The position numbers and the translations under genes were made by a program. A stretch of 64,000 nt of DNA from Putridiphycobacter roseus. Its GTDB lineage: Bacteria; Bacteroidota; Bacteroidia; Flavobacteriales_D; Crocinitomicaceae. Positions 1 to 7,796 of this stretch are shown here, piece by piece. The notes beneath the pieces are model-generated. The model was given only the letters and a program-made list of their open reading frames with translations. It was not told the origin of the DNA and ran no database searches. The stretch spans positions 186,001 through 250,000 of the forward strand of contig NZ_QKSB01000002.1 of NCBI RefSeq assembly GCF_003234935.1. The letters run 5' to 3'. The stretch's first letter is position 1; each line of letters opens with the position of its first letter.

Positions 1-36
1 CTTTTGAGAAAAAATTAAAAATGCCCATATGTTTAA

Positions 37-72
37 AATAAAAAAAGCTTCTCCCATTAAATGGAAGAAGCT
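37..72 (-). terminator. Intrinsic terminator of the rpmB-rpmG-DUF4295 operon
   Basis: A 12-bp stem with one mismatch (arms 46-57 and 61-72, 3-nt loop) is followed on the minus strand by a run of T (A-run at 41-46 on the plus strand). It lies 25 nt past the stop codon of the last gene of the ribosomal operon, so it most likely ends that transcript. Confidence 0.8.
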
Positions 73-96
73 AAATACATTATAACTTGTTGAAAA

Positions 97-252
97 TTAC
101 TTTCCAGTAAACCAACTTTTAATTTTGTCGTTATGTACAATTTCTTCCTTGAAACTATAAGCTCCAGTTTTTTCACTTTTGATCATCTTTACAACCTTAG
201 TGTGCTCTTTACCACCACCGGTTTGTAAACTTGCAACTGTTTTCTTAGCCAT
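97..252 (-). CDS. DUF4295 small basic ribosome-associated protein (probable bL38)
   Basis: This 51-residue lysine-rich protein starts MAKKTVASLQTGGGKEH and ends KSWFTGK. Its size, basic charge and place directly after L33 (7-nt gap) match the DUF4295 family that follows rpmB-rpmG in most Bacteroidota. From memory, the Flavobacterium johnsoniae ribosome structure revealed a Bacteroidota-specific large-subunit protein named bL38, and I believe this is the same family; that link is recalled, not proven here. It is the last gene of a three-gene operon and is followed by an intrinsic terminator. The ATG at 252 is the only plausible start. Confidence 0.85.
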   Translation of the reverse strand: MAKKTVASLQTGGGKEHTKVVKMIKSEKTGAYSFKEEIVHNDKIKSWFTGK

Positions 253-259
253 GTCTTAA

Positions 260-448
260 TTATTTAATTTCTTTATGAATAGTATATTTCTTTAAAATAG
301 GATTGAATTTTTTAATCTCCATTCTTTCTGGAGTATTCTTTCTATTTTTTGTCGTGATATAACGAGATGTTCCTGGAACACCTGAATCTTTATGTTCAGT
401 ACATTCTAAAATAACCTGAATTCTATTTCCTTTACTTTTCTTTGCCAT
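260..448 (-). CDS. rpmG: 50S ribosomal protein L33
   Basis: This 62-residue basic protein belongs to the large ribosomal subunit. The segment [20 protein letters not shown] and the ending around [10 protein letters not shown] are typical of bL33. It has only one cysteine (in LECTEH), so it is the cysteine-poor form that does not bind zinc. It lies between rpmB (11-nt gap) and the DUF4295 gene, an order conserved in Bacteroidota, and is probably co-transcribed from the promoter upstream of rpmB. Confidence 0.97.
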   Translation of the reverse strand: MAKKSKGNRIQVILECTEHKDSGVPGTSRYITTKNRKNTPERMEIKKFNPILKKYTIHKEIK

Positions 449-459
449 CTTCTTGGATA

Positions 460-699
460 TTAGCCTTTATAAACTCCACTTTTCTTAGCTTCTCTAAGCA
501 CAGTAGAAATTCCTTTTTTATTAATTGTTCTTAACATTGAAGCTGAAATCTTCAACGTCACATACTTATCTTCTTCAGGGATATAAAACTTTTTAGTCAC
601 CAAGTTTGGGTAAAACTTTCTTTTCGTTCTTCTTTTTGAGTGAGAAACGTTGTTCCCGCTCATTACTTTTTTCCCTGATAATTCACAAATTCTTGACAT
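460..699 (-). CDS. rpmB: 50S ribosomal protein L28
   Basis: This 79-residue protein begins [20 protein letters not shown] and carries the [13 protein letters not shown] block characteristic of bL28, a large-subunit protein near the exit tunnel. It is the first gene of the rpmB-rpmG-DUF4295 operon. The ATG at 699 fits the family start. A promoter with good -7 boxes lies 30-70 nt upstream, leaving a short leader. Confidence 0.97.
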   Translation of the reverse strand: MSRICELSGKKVMSGNNVSHSKRRTKRKFYPNLVTKKFYIPEEDKYVTLKISASMLRTINKKGISTVLREAKKSGVYKG

Positions 700-730
700 C
701 TTCGTTTATTCTTTTAGTCATTTACGCTAC

Positions 731-772
731 CAAAAGTAAATCCTATCGACTACTTTCGGGAGCGCAAAGTTA
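731..772 (-). promoter_or_regulatory. Promoter region of the rpmB operon with two -7 boxes
   Basis: On the minus strand TAACTTTG (772 to 765) and TACTTTTG (738 to 731) both fit the Bacteroidota -7 consensus TAnnTTTG. Neither has a perfect -33 TTTG 19 nt upstream. They would give leaders of roughly 60 and 27 nt. Which one is used cannot be decided from sequence. Confidence 0.6.
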
Positions 773-828
773 ATATTTTTTTTTTAATCCTACACGTTTT
801 AATTACTTTTTTAAAAATAATTTCAACT

Positions 829-1287
829 TTATTTTTGTTTTAAGTTTACCTCATAACATGCAATCCATTCTTCTGCAGTCATTTTTTGCATCAATTCCCC
901 TATTAATTCAAAGGGAATTTGATCCATCCTTTTAAACCGAATGCAGCTTTTCCCCATGTCCAATTTTGTTTTCACAAATTTTGGATACTCCCCAACAAAC
1001 CATTCCATCAATTCAGGGTTGGCATAAATCCCCATATGGTATAAAGCTACAAAATTCTTTTGCGAAGCAATATTAACAAAAGGCAAAGGTAATTCGGTGT
1101 TACAATGATATCCCGCTGGATACTTATCGTGTGGCACCACATACCCTACCATACCATAATTCATACATTCCTCAAAGTTCTGGTCCATATTCGTCAAAAT
1201 AGTTTGACGTAATTTTAACATGGGTGCTTTTCGTTCCTCCGGTAATTCTTCGAAATATTGTTCGACTGTCCTTGCCTTCGATTGCAT
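829..1287 (-). CDS. DUF1801 (YdhG-like) domain protein
   Basis: The 152-residue soluble protein opens with QSKARTVEQYFEELPEERK and contains NYGMVGYVVPH and VALYHMGIY, the pattern of the DUF1801/YdhG-like family. That family is a small alpha/beta fold of unknown biochemical role, widespread in Bacteroidota. There is no signal peptide or membrane segment. It stands alone between the ribosomal operon and a secreted-protein gene; a TATCTTTA -7-like box about 18 nt upstream suggests its own promoter. The family call is fairly safe; the function is unknown. Confidence 0.8.
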   Translation of the reverse strand: MQSKARTVEQYFEELPEERKAPMLKLRQTILTNMDQNFEECMNYGMVGYVVPHDKYPAGYHCNTELPLPFVNIASQKNFVALYHMGIYANPELMEWFVGEYPKFVKTKLDMGKSCIRFKRMDQIPFELIGELMQKMTAEEWIACYEVNLKQK

Positions 1288-1335
1288 ATATTATAATTGG
1301 GTGTGTAAAGATAGTGATTTATTCATCATTCCTCC

Positions 1336-4269
1336 CTATTTCTTTGCCCGAATCAAAGTAATTTGCCCTTCACCTTTAAAAGGGGTGCCATTGGTGGACA
1401 TGGCATTGTAGACATAAAAGTATACGCCATCTGCACAAAGCTTTCCAGACTGTATATGATGACCGTCCCAAGCTTGGTCAATCGCATTAAATTCAAACAC
1501 TTTTTTTCCATACCGATTGAATATCACACACTCAAAATCAGCTATTCCTTCAGCAGGAAAAAAGAATTCATTATTTGGATAAGCACCAGGCGTAAATACA
1601 TTAGGCGTATTCAAGACAGGATAATCATGCACGGTAATACTTTTACAGGTCGTGTCTGCACAATCGTTATAATTTTTAGCAATTAAACATACCTCATATA
1701 CCTGCTCTCCCTCGTAAGTCGTATCTATTTTTTCATTTAAATCATATGAGAAAAACCAATTTTGATTACTGGCTGGTAATTCATTGTGAAATAAGTTCCA
1801 TTGAAAAATGGTATCTGACAACGGATTATCTGCTTGGGCAAAATTGATGGATTGGTTAGTGATTTTCACTGATAACAACTCGGTACCTTCATAGTCAGTT
1901 GGATTGATAAATTCATCCGATTCAATGATAAAATCTGCTATCGGATTTAAGGAATCTAGTAAAACGGTATCGGCATACACGCAATTATTGGCATCCTTAA
2001 TGGTCAACACAATTTCACCAGGGGTACGCATGACCACTGTAGAGAAATTTGAAGTAGTTCCATCCTCCAAATTCAACCAAGCAAAACTAAAAGGAGGCGT
2101 TCCATTGGTTTCATCTGGTACCACAGCTGCCAACACCCCATTTCCAATTTGTGTATTTAAGGTCCGACAATAAGTTGGTTTGATATCGGTAATAATTGCT
2201 TCCAAAGGTTTTGGGTTATCAATCGTGAAAATCTGAGAATTTACACAGCCAAAATCATCTACCACTTCTAGGGTATATGCACCTGCTAAAAGTCCTCCTA
2301 TAGAATCCCTCAACAGGCCATTGTTTCCATTCGGGTTGGGTGTCCAGACATAAGCAATAGAATCGATATTCCCTTGAAAATTATTGATATTGATTACTCT
2401 TACACTACCTGTTGCATCTCCATTACAAAGTGGATCAGTAAGGTTTAAATCAAATGCTATGGGAGGAGGGTCGACCAAGGTAATTGGAGTTGGAGCTCCA
2501 CAACCATCAGAACCAACAACTTCAAGATAATACGTACCTGCAGTTAATGTATTAGCCACATTAGACCCAGCAATATTAATAACAGTCCCTTGTGAGTTGG
2601 TAAATACAAATGTGTTACCTGAACTGCCAGTCAAATTTGCAGCAATAGAACCTGTAGCTGTTCCAAAACAAATTGGATGATTGACTAAAATATCCACTCC
2701 TGAAAAATTATTTACATAAATACTGTCTCTATGCACACAGGCTTCATTAGAAATTTCGAGCCAATATAAGCCTGCTTGATTTGTCATCAAAGAATCGTTG
2801 GAGGAACCGTTTTGCCATAAATATGAAATATTGCTTCCGCTAACTGCAATTAAATTAGTTAGTAAAATACTATCCGTATCGCACAAGGATTTGTCTGGAC
2901 CTAAATCTACTTGAATGGATTGGTGAACTTGAATATCAAAGAATACTGTATCCATACCATCATACAAAACATAGCTCACATTATTATTTGGTGAGACTGT
3001 AAAAACAGTATCTGTCGAAATTATAACTCCAGGAGAACTGCTCAATGCCCAATTGAAGTTTTGAAAGTTTGAATTAAATAATGAAATTGAATCTCCTTCA
3101 CAGAGCACATGTGTTTCTTGTTCATAAATTGAAAAAGTAGTGTTTACATAATTTGGTAAACCAAATGTAGAAATTGTATTTAATGCAAGTGCAAAACTAT
3201 TTGGTGTAAAATTCGCACTTAGCCCCCCTTCATCAGGGTTATTGATTACACTTATGGAATCATTATTATACATTGCTAAATAAATCTTTTGATTTGGGGC
3301 CAATTGCATTGCTCCAACACTATTAGCACCAGCATTTCCAATTAATATTTCAGAATTTACAATATCACTAATATTTCCTGCCCATAAATCGTTTTGAAAG
3401 ATTCCTCTAGAAAATAGTGAATCATATAAAAATTCAGTCCGATAAAGAAACTGTCCACTCGGTGAAAACTCAAGACCATAACTACCAGTGCTATCAATCA
3501 TAATCAGATTTGTTACAAGTCCTGTAGCATTATCAAAATCAAATAACACGGTCCCTGACAAAGAAGATCCAGAAACAGCTGTAGCTAATTGACTTCCCAC
3601 TTTATTTGCCTTTAAGTAGCCACCTCCAAATTGACTCCCTAAGTTTCCAGTATTTATAGTACTACTGATCACCGGAACTGTTGAAACTCCAGCGGCTGAA
3701 ACTAAAAAACTCCAAAAAGTTGTACCCGATGGATCAGGAGCAACAATCCAATAATCTGTATTATTTTGATGTTTAACTACTGTTAACTTTTCTGAACACG
3801 GAAAAAAAAGAATCGCATTTAAGTTGGAAATAAGCACTTCTCCCAATCCTCCTTGCAAAGTCATGTCTATCTCTGTATACCTCACTCCATTTGCACCATT
3901 GTTCTCACCCGCATCCGTTGTAACAATATAATAGTTACTTGTACTGCTAGGCTTTTTTATGATTATCGCCGATTGAGTACTACTACCATTTCCAAGTAAC
4001 CCCATTCCATTGGGCATTATTTGATGGTTACTATTGTACACAGTACTTCCATCTGTATAAAATAATAAAGCGCCATTTTGATCACAAATAGATGCACATC
4101 CTTCATACGTTAACATGGCACTATTAGACAATGCTACTGGAGCTCCTGAATTAAAATCAATGCCTGCGTTTTGACCGAAATACCAGATATTGCCTTCCCC
4201 TTGACTTTTTGCGGTCAAACTTGTTAAGAAGATAAAAAGTAAAAATAATATCCTAGTCAGTAATTTCAT
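1336..4269 (-). CDS. Type IX-secreted protein: beta-propeller-like N-terminus, SprB repeats, gliding-type C-terminal domain
   Basis: The 977-residue protein has a Sec signal peptide (residues 1-23, ending AKSQ). Residues about 25-390 begin GNIWYFGQNAGIDF, a propeller-like region common in secreted Bacteroidota proteins. A middle part of about 390-690 includes two SprB-type repeats (HPICFGTATGSI and DPLCNGDATGSV). A PKD-like stretch around 780-880 precedes a C-terminal gliding-motility/CHU_C domain of about 90 residues (TPNVFTPGAYPNNEFFFP, then VIFNRYGKKVFE). That C-terminus is the type B sorting signal of the type IX secretion system, so the protein is probably exported to the surface or medium. 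Its ligand is unknown. It is apparently monocistronic. Confidence 0.88.
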   Translation of the reverse strand: MKLLTRILFLLFIFLTSLTAKSQGEGNIWYFGQNAGIDFNSGAPVALSNSAMLTYEGCASICDQNGALLFYTDGSTVYNSNHQIMPNGMGLLGNGSSTQSAIIIKKPSSTSNYYIVTTDAGENNGANGVRYTEIDMTLQGGLGEVLISNLNAILFFPCSEKLTVVKHQNNTDYWIVAPDPSGTTFWSFLVSAAGVSTVPVISSTINTGNLGSQFGGGYLKANKVGSQLATAVSGSSLSGTVLFDFDNATGLVTNLIMIDSTGSYGLEFSPSGQFLYRTEFLYDSLFSRGIFQNDLWAGNISDIVNSEILIGNAGANSVGAMQLAPNQKIYLAMYNNDSISVINNPDEGGLSANFTPNSFALALNTISTFGLPNYVNTTFSIYEQETHVLCEGDSISLFNSNFQNFNWALSSSPGVIISTDTVFTVSPNNNVSYVLYDGMDTVFFDIQVHQSIQVDLGPDKSLCDTDSILLTNLIAVSGSNISYLWQNGSSNDSLMTNQAGLYWLEISNEACVHRDSIYVNNFSGVDILVNHPICFGTATGSIAANLTGSSGNTFVFTNSQGTVINIAGSNVANTLTAGTYYLEVVGSDGCGAPTPITLVDPPPIAFDLNLTDPLCNGDATGSVRVININNFQGNIDSIAYVWTPNPNGNNGLLRDSIGGLLAGAYTLEVVDDFGCVNSQIFTIDNPKPLEAIITDIKPTYCRTLNTQIGNGVLAAVVPDETNGTPPFSFAWLNLEDGTTSNFSTVVMRTPGEIVLTIKDANNCVYADTVLLDSLNPIADFIIESDEFINPTDYEGTELLSVKITNQSINFAQADNPLSDTIFQWNLFHNELPASNQNWFFSYDLNEKIDTTYEGEQVYEVCLIAKNYNDCADTTCKSITVHDYPVLNTPNVFTPGAYPNNEFFFPAEGIADFECVIFNRYGKKVFEFNAIDQAWDGHHIQSGKLCADGVYFYVYNAMSTNGTPFKGEGQITLIRAKK

Positions 4270-4330
4270 TTTGAATGACTAAAGATAAGATAATTTGTAA
4301 TAAGACAGTAAAAAAGGAAGCCTTCAACTT

Positions 4331-4996
4331 TTAAAACAGCCCGAAAAAGCGTTTTTTCACAGCCAACTTCCGATATTCATCTATCAATTCTGTGACATTT
4401 TTTTTCGTAAAATTATCAAACAACTCGTAAGCCGAACGACTTTGTTTGTATTCAAATTCTTTTTGAAATATAGGCGTCAAGGATAAAAAATGAACCCCTT
4501 CGCTTGCCCATGATTCGATAAACTCACTAGCAGCAACTGGCTCGTTTAATATCATGTAATTTTGTTTAAAAATTGGATTAATGGCTATGGCTTCATTTTC
4601 CTGATTTAATGCTTGATCGCCCAAGGGTTTTGTGTCAACAACATTTACTTTCAGTTGCTTATTTGCCACAAAAGTATCTCCAGGTCCAAACCATACCCCT
4701 TTTTCTTGAGGCGCCAACATCAATCTGTTTAAAATGGCAATAGGCCATTGCTGTTCTTCTAAAGCCAATTTCCAATAGGATGGTAATAAACAATACAATT
4801 CAACATGGGGATAAACATGTTCAATTCCTTCCGCATTGTCCGTCTGATTAAATGCACACATACCTTTAGTAAATAGTACTTGTTTTCCAGAAACGGGTTC
4901 AGTTGCATTCCAAATTGAAATCCCCAATTCATTTTCAGGCTGAATACATACGGCTGCGTCTGGTAAATTAAAGATGACTGTTTGATTCGTTTGCAT
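4331..4996 (-). CDS. SUFU (suppressor of fused) domain protein
   Basis: The 221-residue soluble protein shows the bacterial SUFU-domain pattern: HVELYCLLPSYW near residue 70, then WPIAILNRL and GVWFGPGDTF around 85-110, and a mid-protein LSLTPIFQKEFEYK. Bacterial SUFU proteins often act as immunity or accessory proteins for polymorphic toxins, but no toxin gene adjoins it here, so a housekeeping or stand-alone role is equally possible. A perfect TATATTTG box ends only 4 nt before the ATG, suggesting a leaderless transcript. Confidence 0.75.
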   Translation of the reverse strand: MQTNQTVIFNLPDAAVCIQPENELGISIWNATEPVSGKQVLFTKGMCAFNQTDNAEGIEHVYPHVELYCLLPSYWKLALEEQQWPIAILNRLMLAPQEKGVWFGPGDTFVANKQLKVNVVDTKPLGDQALNQENEAIAINPIFKQNYMILNEPVAASEFIESWASEGVHFLSLTPIFQKEFEYKQSRSAYELFDNFTKKNVTELIDEYRKLAVKKRFFGLF

Positions 4997-5000
4997 TTTG

Positions 5001-5008
5001 CAAATATA
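5001..5008 (-). promoter_or_regulatory. -7 box 4 nt before the SUFU gene start
   Basis: TATATTTG on the minus strand matches TAnnTTTG exactly and is separated from the ATG at 4996 by CAAA. With transcription starting a few nucleotides after the box, the mRNA would begin at or next to the start codon. No clear -33 TTTG is seen. Confidence 0.6.
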
Positions 5009-5073
5009 AGATGCATTTTAAATCATCTCACCCAAGGGAAATATTTTTTATATCTTTATGCAAAAAGACTGCA

Positions 5074-5502
5074 ATGAAAGTACCCAGTAGGCGTGACAAT
5101 TTTTTTAGATTTTTAATTTTTGGCTCCATCACCCTTATCATTATACCATTAATTGTAATCTATTCCAATGAAGGCTTTAGCAATAGCTTTTTCATTGCAT
5201 CCGTTTTATTGATGCTCATTGCGGGCTTTATTCTTTGGATGTGGCATTCTACTTTTTATGAAGTAAAGGAAAATAAAATATTTTATCAATCCGGACCAAT
5301 AAAAGGAAAACTACCTATTGAAAATATACAGACGATTCAATTAAATAAAACTGCTCTAGTTGGATTAAAAATTGGCATGGCAAGAAAGGGCATGATTATT
5401 CAATCCACCTCACATAACGATCTCTACATTACTCCTTCTAAAGCAAATATATTTTTAAAGGAAATTTTAAAAATAAATCCTAATATTCAGGTCACTATAT
5501 AA
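5074..5502 (+). CDS. PH-domain-like membrane protein
   Basis: From the ATG at 5074 (MKVPSRRDNF) the protein has 142 residues. It has two membrane segments (about 15-32 and 38-55), then a cytoplasmic part with FYEVKENKIFYQSGPIKGKL and IENIQTIQLNKT, the pattern of bacterial PH-like domains of the YdbS/EbsY type. An upstream in-frame ATG at 5011 is rejected because it would add 21 hydrophilic residues ahead of the -7-like box TATCTTTA near 5051. Its 3' end overlaps the convergent elbB by 8 nt. Its role is unknown, presumably at the inner membrane. Confidence 0.7.
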   Translation: MKVPSRRDNFFRFLIFGSITLIIIPLIVIYSNEGFSNSFFIASVLLMLIAGFILWMWHSTFYEVKENKIFYQSGPIKGKLPIENIQTIQLNKTALVGLKIGMARKGMIIQSTSHNDLYITPSKANIFLKEILKINPNIQVTI

Positions 5503-6175
5503 GTGCAAGTGTCGCTTCAATTGCTTTTTTGATGTTATTTCTAATTTCAAGAATATTTGCATCCATCATATAACAAGGAGCAGTCACAATTTTATTTTTC
5601 TCATCCACAAAAACTTCCCCAATCATTTTTTCAGCGATTAATGCACCTGTATCTTTTAGGCCCGCATGAAAATCAGGTATCACATAAGGTGATTTCCCCT
5701 TAGAAGAACCCATGGTTAAGGTAGGATGTATTGCAGACCCCTCTAATGCTTTTGCAATTAAAACCGGACTGACGCAGAGACCACACACAGGCTTACCAGC
5801 ATTCACCATGTTTACAATTAACAACTTTACTTCTGGTGCTATAGTACCAGCTGCACCATCAAACGCCCAACTCGATAAATTTTTAGCCGCCCCAAATCCT
5901 CCAGGCAATACCAACGCATCCAAAACAGCGGGATTCATATCTTGGATATTAGCCACATCTCCTCTCGCGATTCTTGCAGATTCGACCTTCATATTACGGG
6001 TTTCATTCATCTCTTCACCAGTTAAATGATTAATGACATGGTGTTGATTTTTATCTAAAGCAATACATTGATAGTCGGCACCAGCCTCTTTAATGGCCAA
6101 CATAGCCAATACTGCCTCCTGTATTTCTGACCCGTCGTATACACCAGATCCTGAAAGTAAAATTCCAATTTTCAT
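5495..6175 (-). CDS. elbB: Isoprenoid biosynthesis glyoxalase ElbB
   Basis: The 226-residue DJ-1/PfpI-type protein begins MKIGILLSGSGVYDGSEIQE and has VLPGGFGAAKNLS around residue 90 and the nucleophile motif CGLCVSP near 135. These are hallmarks of ElbB (also called SCRP-27A/YhbL), a glyoxalase III-type enzyme. The old link to isoprenoid synthesis is weak, so the name is by homology. It overlaps the preceding PH-like gene tail-to-tail by 8 nt and starts 48 nt from the divergent DCC gene. Confidence 0.9.
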   Translation of the reverse strand: MKIGILLSGSGVYDGSEIQEAVLAMLAIKEAGADYQCIALDKNQHHVINHLTGEEMNETRNMKVESARIARGDVANIQDMNPAVLDALVLPGGFGAAKNLSSWAFDGAAGTIAPEVKLLIVNMVNAGKPVCGLCVSPVLIAKALEGSAIHPTLTMGSSKGKSPYVIPDFHAGLKDTGALIAEKMIGEVFVDEKNKIVTAPCYMMDANILEIRNNIKKAIEATLALI

Positions 6176-6223
6176 TTTATGTTATTGAGATTAATATGGG
6201 CTAAATTTAGTAATTTTACAACA

Positions 6224-6622
6224 ATGAGAAAAGAAGAAATTCAAGTGATTTTTTATGATGGTGATTGCGGGTTTTGCAATCATGCTATTCAATACATTTT
6301 AAAACATAGAAAAAATGACAATTTCCAATTCATTGCATTACAATCTGATTTAGCTAAACAAAAATTAAAAGATTTCCAAATCAAAATCTCCCTCTCTACG
6401 ATTTACCTTTTGGATAATCAAAAGGTGTACGATCGCTCTACTGCCGCTTTAAAAATAGCGTCCAAGTTAAAATTCCCCAATAATCTTATGGGAGTATTTT
6501 TACTTATTCCCGCATTTATGCGAAATTGGGTCTATGTTATTATTGCAAAAAACAGGCACAAAATAAAGCCAAGTTATTGTTATTTACCTGACGAAAAAGA
6601 ATCAAAAATGTTCTTATCCTAA
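6224..6622 (+). CDS. DCC-family thiol-disulfide oxidoreductase (DUF393)
   Basis: Starting at the ATG at 6224 the protein has 132 residues. It opens with VIFYDGDCGFCNH, the DxDCxxC motif that defines the DCC (DUF393) family, thioredoxin-fold-like proteins thought to handle thiols. A hydrophobic stretch (MGVFLLIPAFMRNWVYVIIA) near residue 85-105 is also typical. The longer in-frame start at 6179 is unlikely because a TAATTTTA -7-like box lies between the two starts. It is divergent from elbB. Confidence 0.85.
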   Translation: MRKEEIQVIFYDGDCGFCNHAIQYILKHRKNDNFQFIALQSDLAKQKLKDFQIKISLSTIYLLDNQKVYDRSTAALKIASKLKFPNNLMGVFLLIPAFMRNWVYVIIAKNRHKIKPSYCYLPDEKESKMFLS

Positions 6623-6750
6623 CAGTCATAAATAGGCAAAAGACACTTGGACAGATACCGTGAAAATAAATTTAAATAAAGTATAATAAATTCATTTAAG
6701 AAATGAAGATTTGCTTTAACTTTGCAATTCAAAAAATTCAGACCAACTAG

Positions 6751-7791
6751 ATGTTAAGTACAACTAAAACAACCAATACCTTATTGCTATTTATTGTGAT
6801 ACCAGTCGTTTTTTATTTGTTAAAAACGTTATCATTTATTTTTGTACCCCTTGTACTTTCTATGTTTATCTCTTTACTTTTTCTACCATTAATGCGTTGG
6901 TTAGAAAAAAGAAAAATCAACAAACCCATCAGTATTGGCATTGTAATTATTCTAATATTTATCATATTTCAAGTTTCTTTTCAACTCATACAATTATCCA
7001 GTCAAGAAATTATTGCCACCAAGGATGTGTTTTTCTTAAAGGCCGAAGGGAAATTAATATCTCTACTTTTGTGGGCTGAAAACTATTTTGGCATTGAATT
7101 AGAAACAGAAAACAACCTGCTTTTACAATTTTTCAATTCTGACAATATTATGGGAAACATTACCCCTATTGTTAAAACAGTTGGCAGTACGATTACCATG
7201 ACTTTAATGACTGCATTTTTTGTAATCTTATGGTTAGCGGAATCTATCAACGTACAACAAGTAATGCACACCATTTTAATAAAACAAAGACATGCTTCAG
7301 TAAAGACCTTTTTAAAAATTGAAAAGGATTTAATGACTTTTATAAAAGTGAAATTTTTGGTGAGTTTATTAACCGGTATTGGTACCGGACTTGCTTGTTA
7401 CTTTTTTGATGTAAGCTTCCCTATTTTCTGGGGGATATTTGGCTTTGTTATCAATTTTATTCAAATGATTGGCTCTTTTATCACTGTAATTACGGTATCC
7501 TTATTTGCCATGGTGGAATTAGAACCTAGTGGTCAATTGGCATTTTTTGTATTGACAGTTACGGGGGTACAGGTATTATTTGGGACTATTTTAGAGCCTG
7601 TTTTTATGGGGAAATCTTTTTCCATCAACATCATCACCGTTTTGGTAATGTTAATGTTATGGGGCTTTATTTGGGGTATTCCAGGTATGATATTATCTAT
7701 ACCCATCACTGTATTTTTCAAGATCATTCTCGAACAGTTCCAGTCTACACGTTATATTTCCAACCTGTTATCTGGCACGCCTAAAGCTTAA
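6751..7791 (+). CDS. AI-2E family transporter
   Basis: The 346-residue integral membrane protein has the AI-2E/PerM/YdiK layout: hydrophobic helices at about 10-30, 30-50 and 55-80, a longer loop, then a cluster of helices from about 150 to 330. It contains LVSLLTGIGTGLACYFFDV and the ending GIPGMILSIPITVFFKIIL. Members are proposed to export autoinducer-2 or ions; the substrate here cannot be told. A TAACTTTG -7 box about 26 nt upstream gives it its own promoter. It ends 5 nt before the convergent parE stop. Confidence 0.9.
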   Translation: MLSTTKTTNTLLLFIVIPVVFYLLKTLSFIFVPLVLSMFISLLFLPLMRWLEKRKINKPISIGIVIILIFIIFQVSFQLIQLSSQEIIATKDVFFLKAEGKLISLLLWAENYFGIELETENNLLLQFFNSDNIMGNITPIVKTVGSTITMTLMTAFFVILWLAESINVQQVMHTILIKQRHASVKTFLKIEKDLMTFIKVKFLVSLLTGIGTGLACYFFDVSFPIFWGIFGFVINFIQMIGSFITVITVSLFAMVELEPSGQLAFFVLTVTGVQVLFGTILEPVFMGKSFSINIITVLVMLMLWGFIWGIPGMILSIPITVFFKIILEQFQSTRYISNLLSGTPKA

Positions 7792-7796
7792 TAAAA

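Noticed and set aside
4759..5016. 85-residue minus-strand frame overlapping the SUFU gene
   Set aside because: It is out of frame with a recognisable SUFU domain protein and has no family pattern.
5011..5073. Upstream ATG for the PH-like protein
   Set aside because: It would add residues with no conservation signal, and the -7-like box lies downstream of it.
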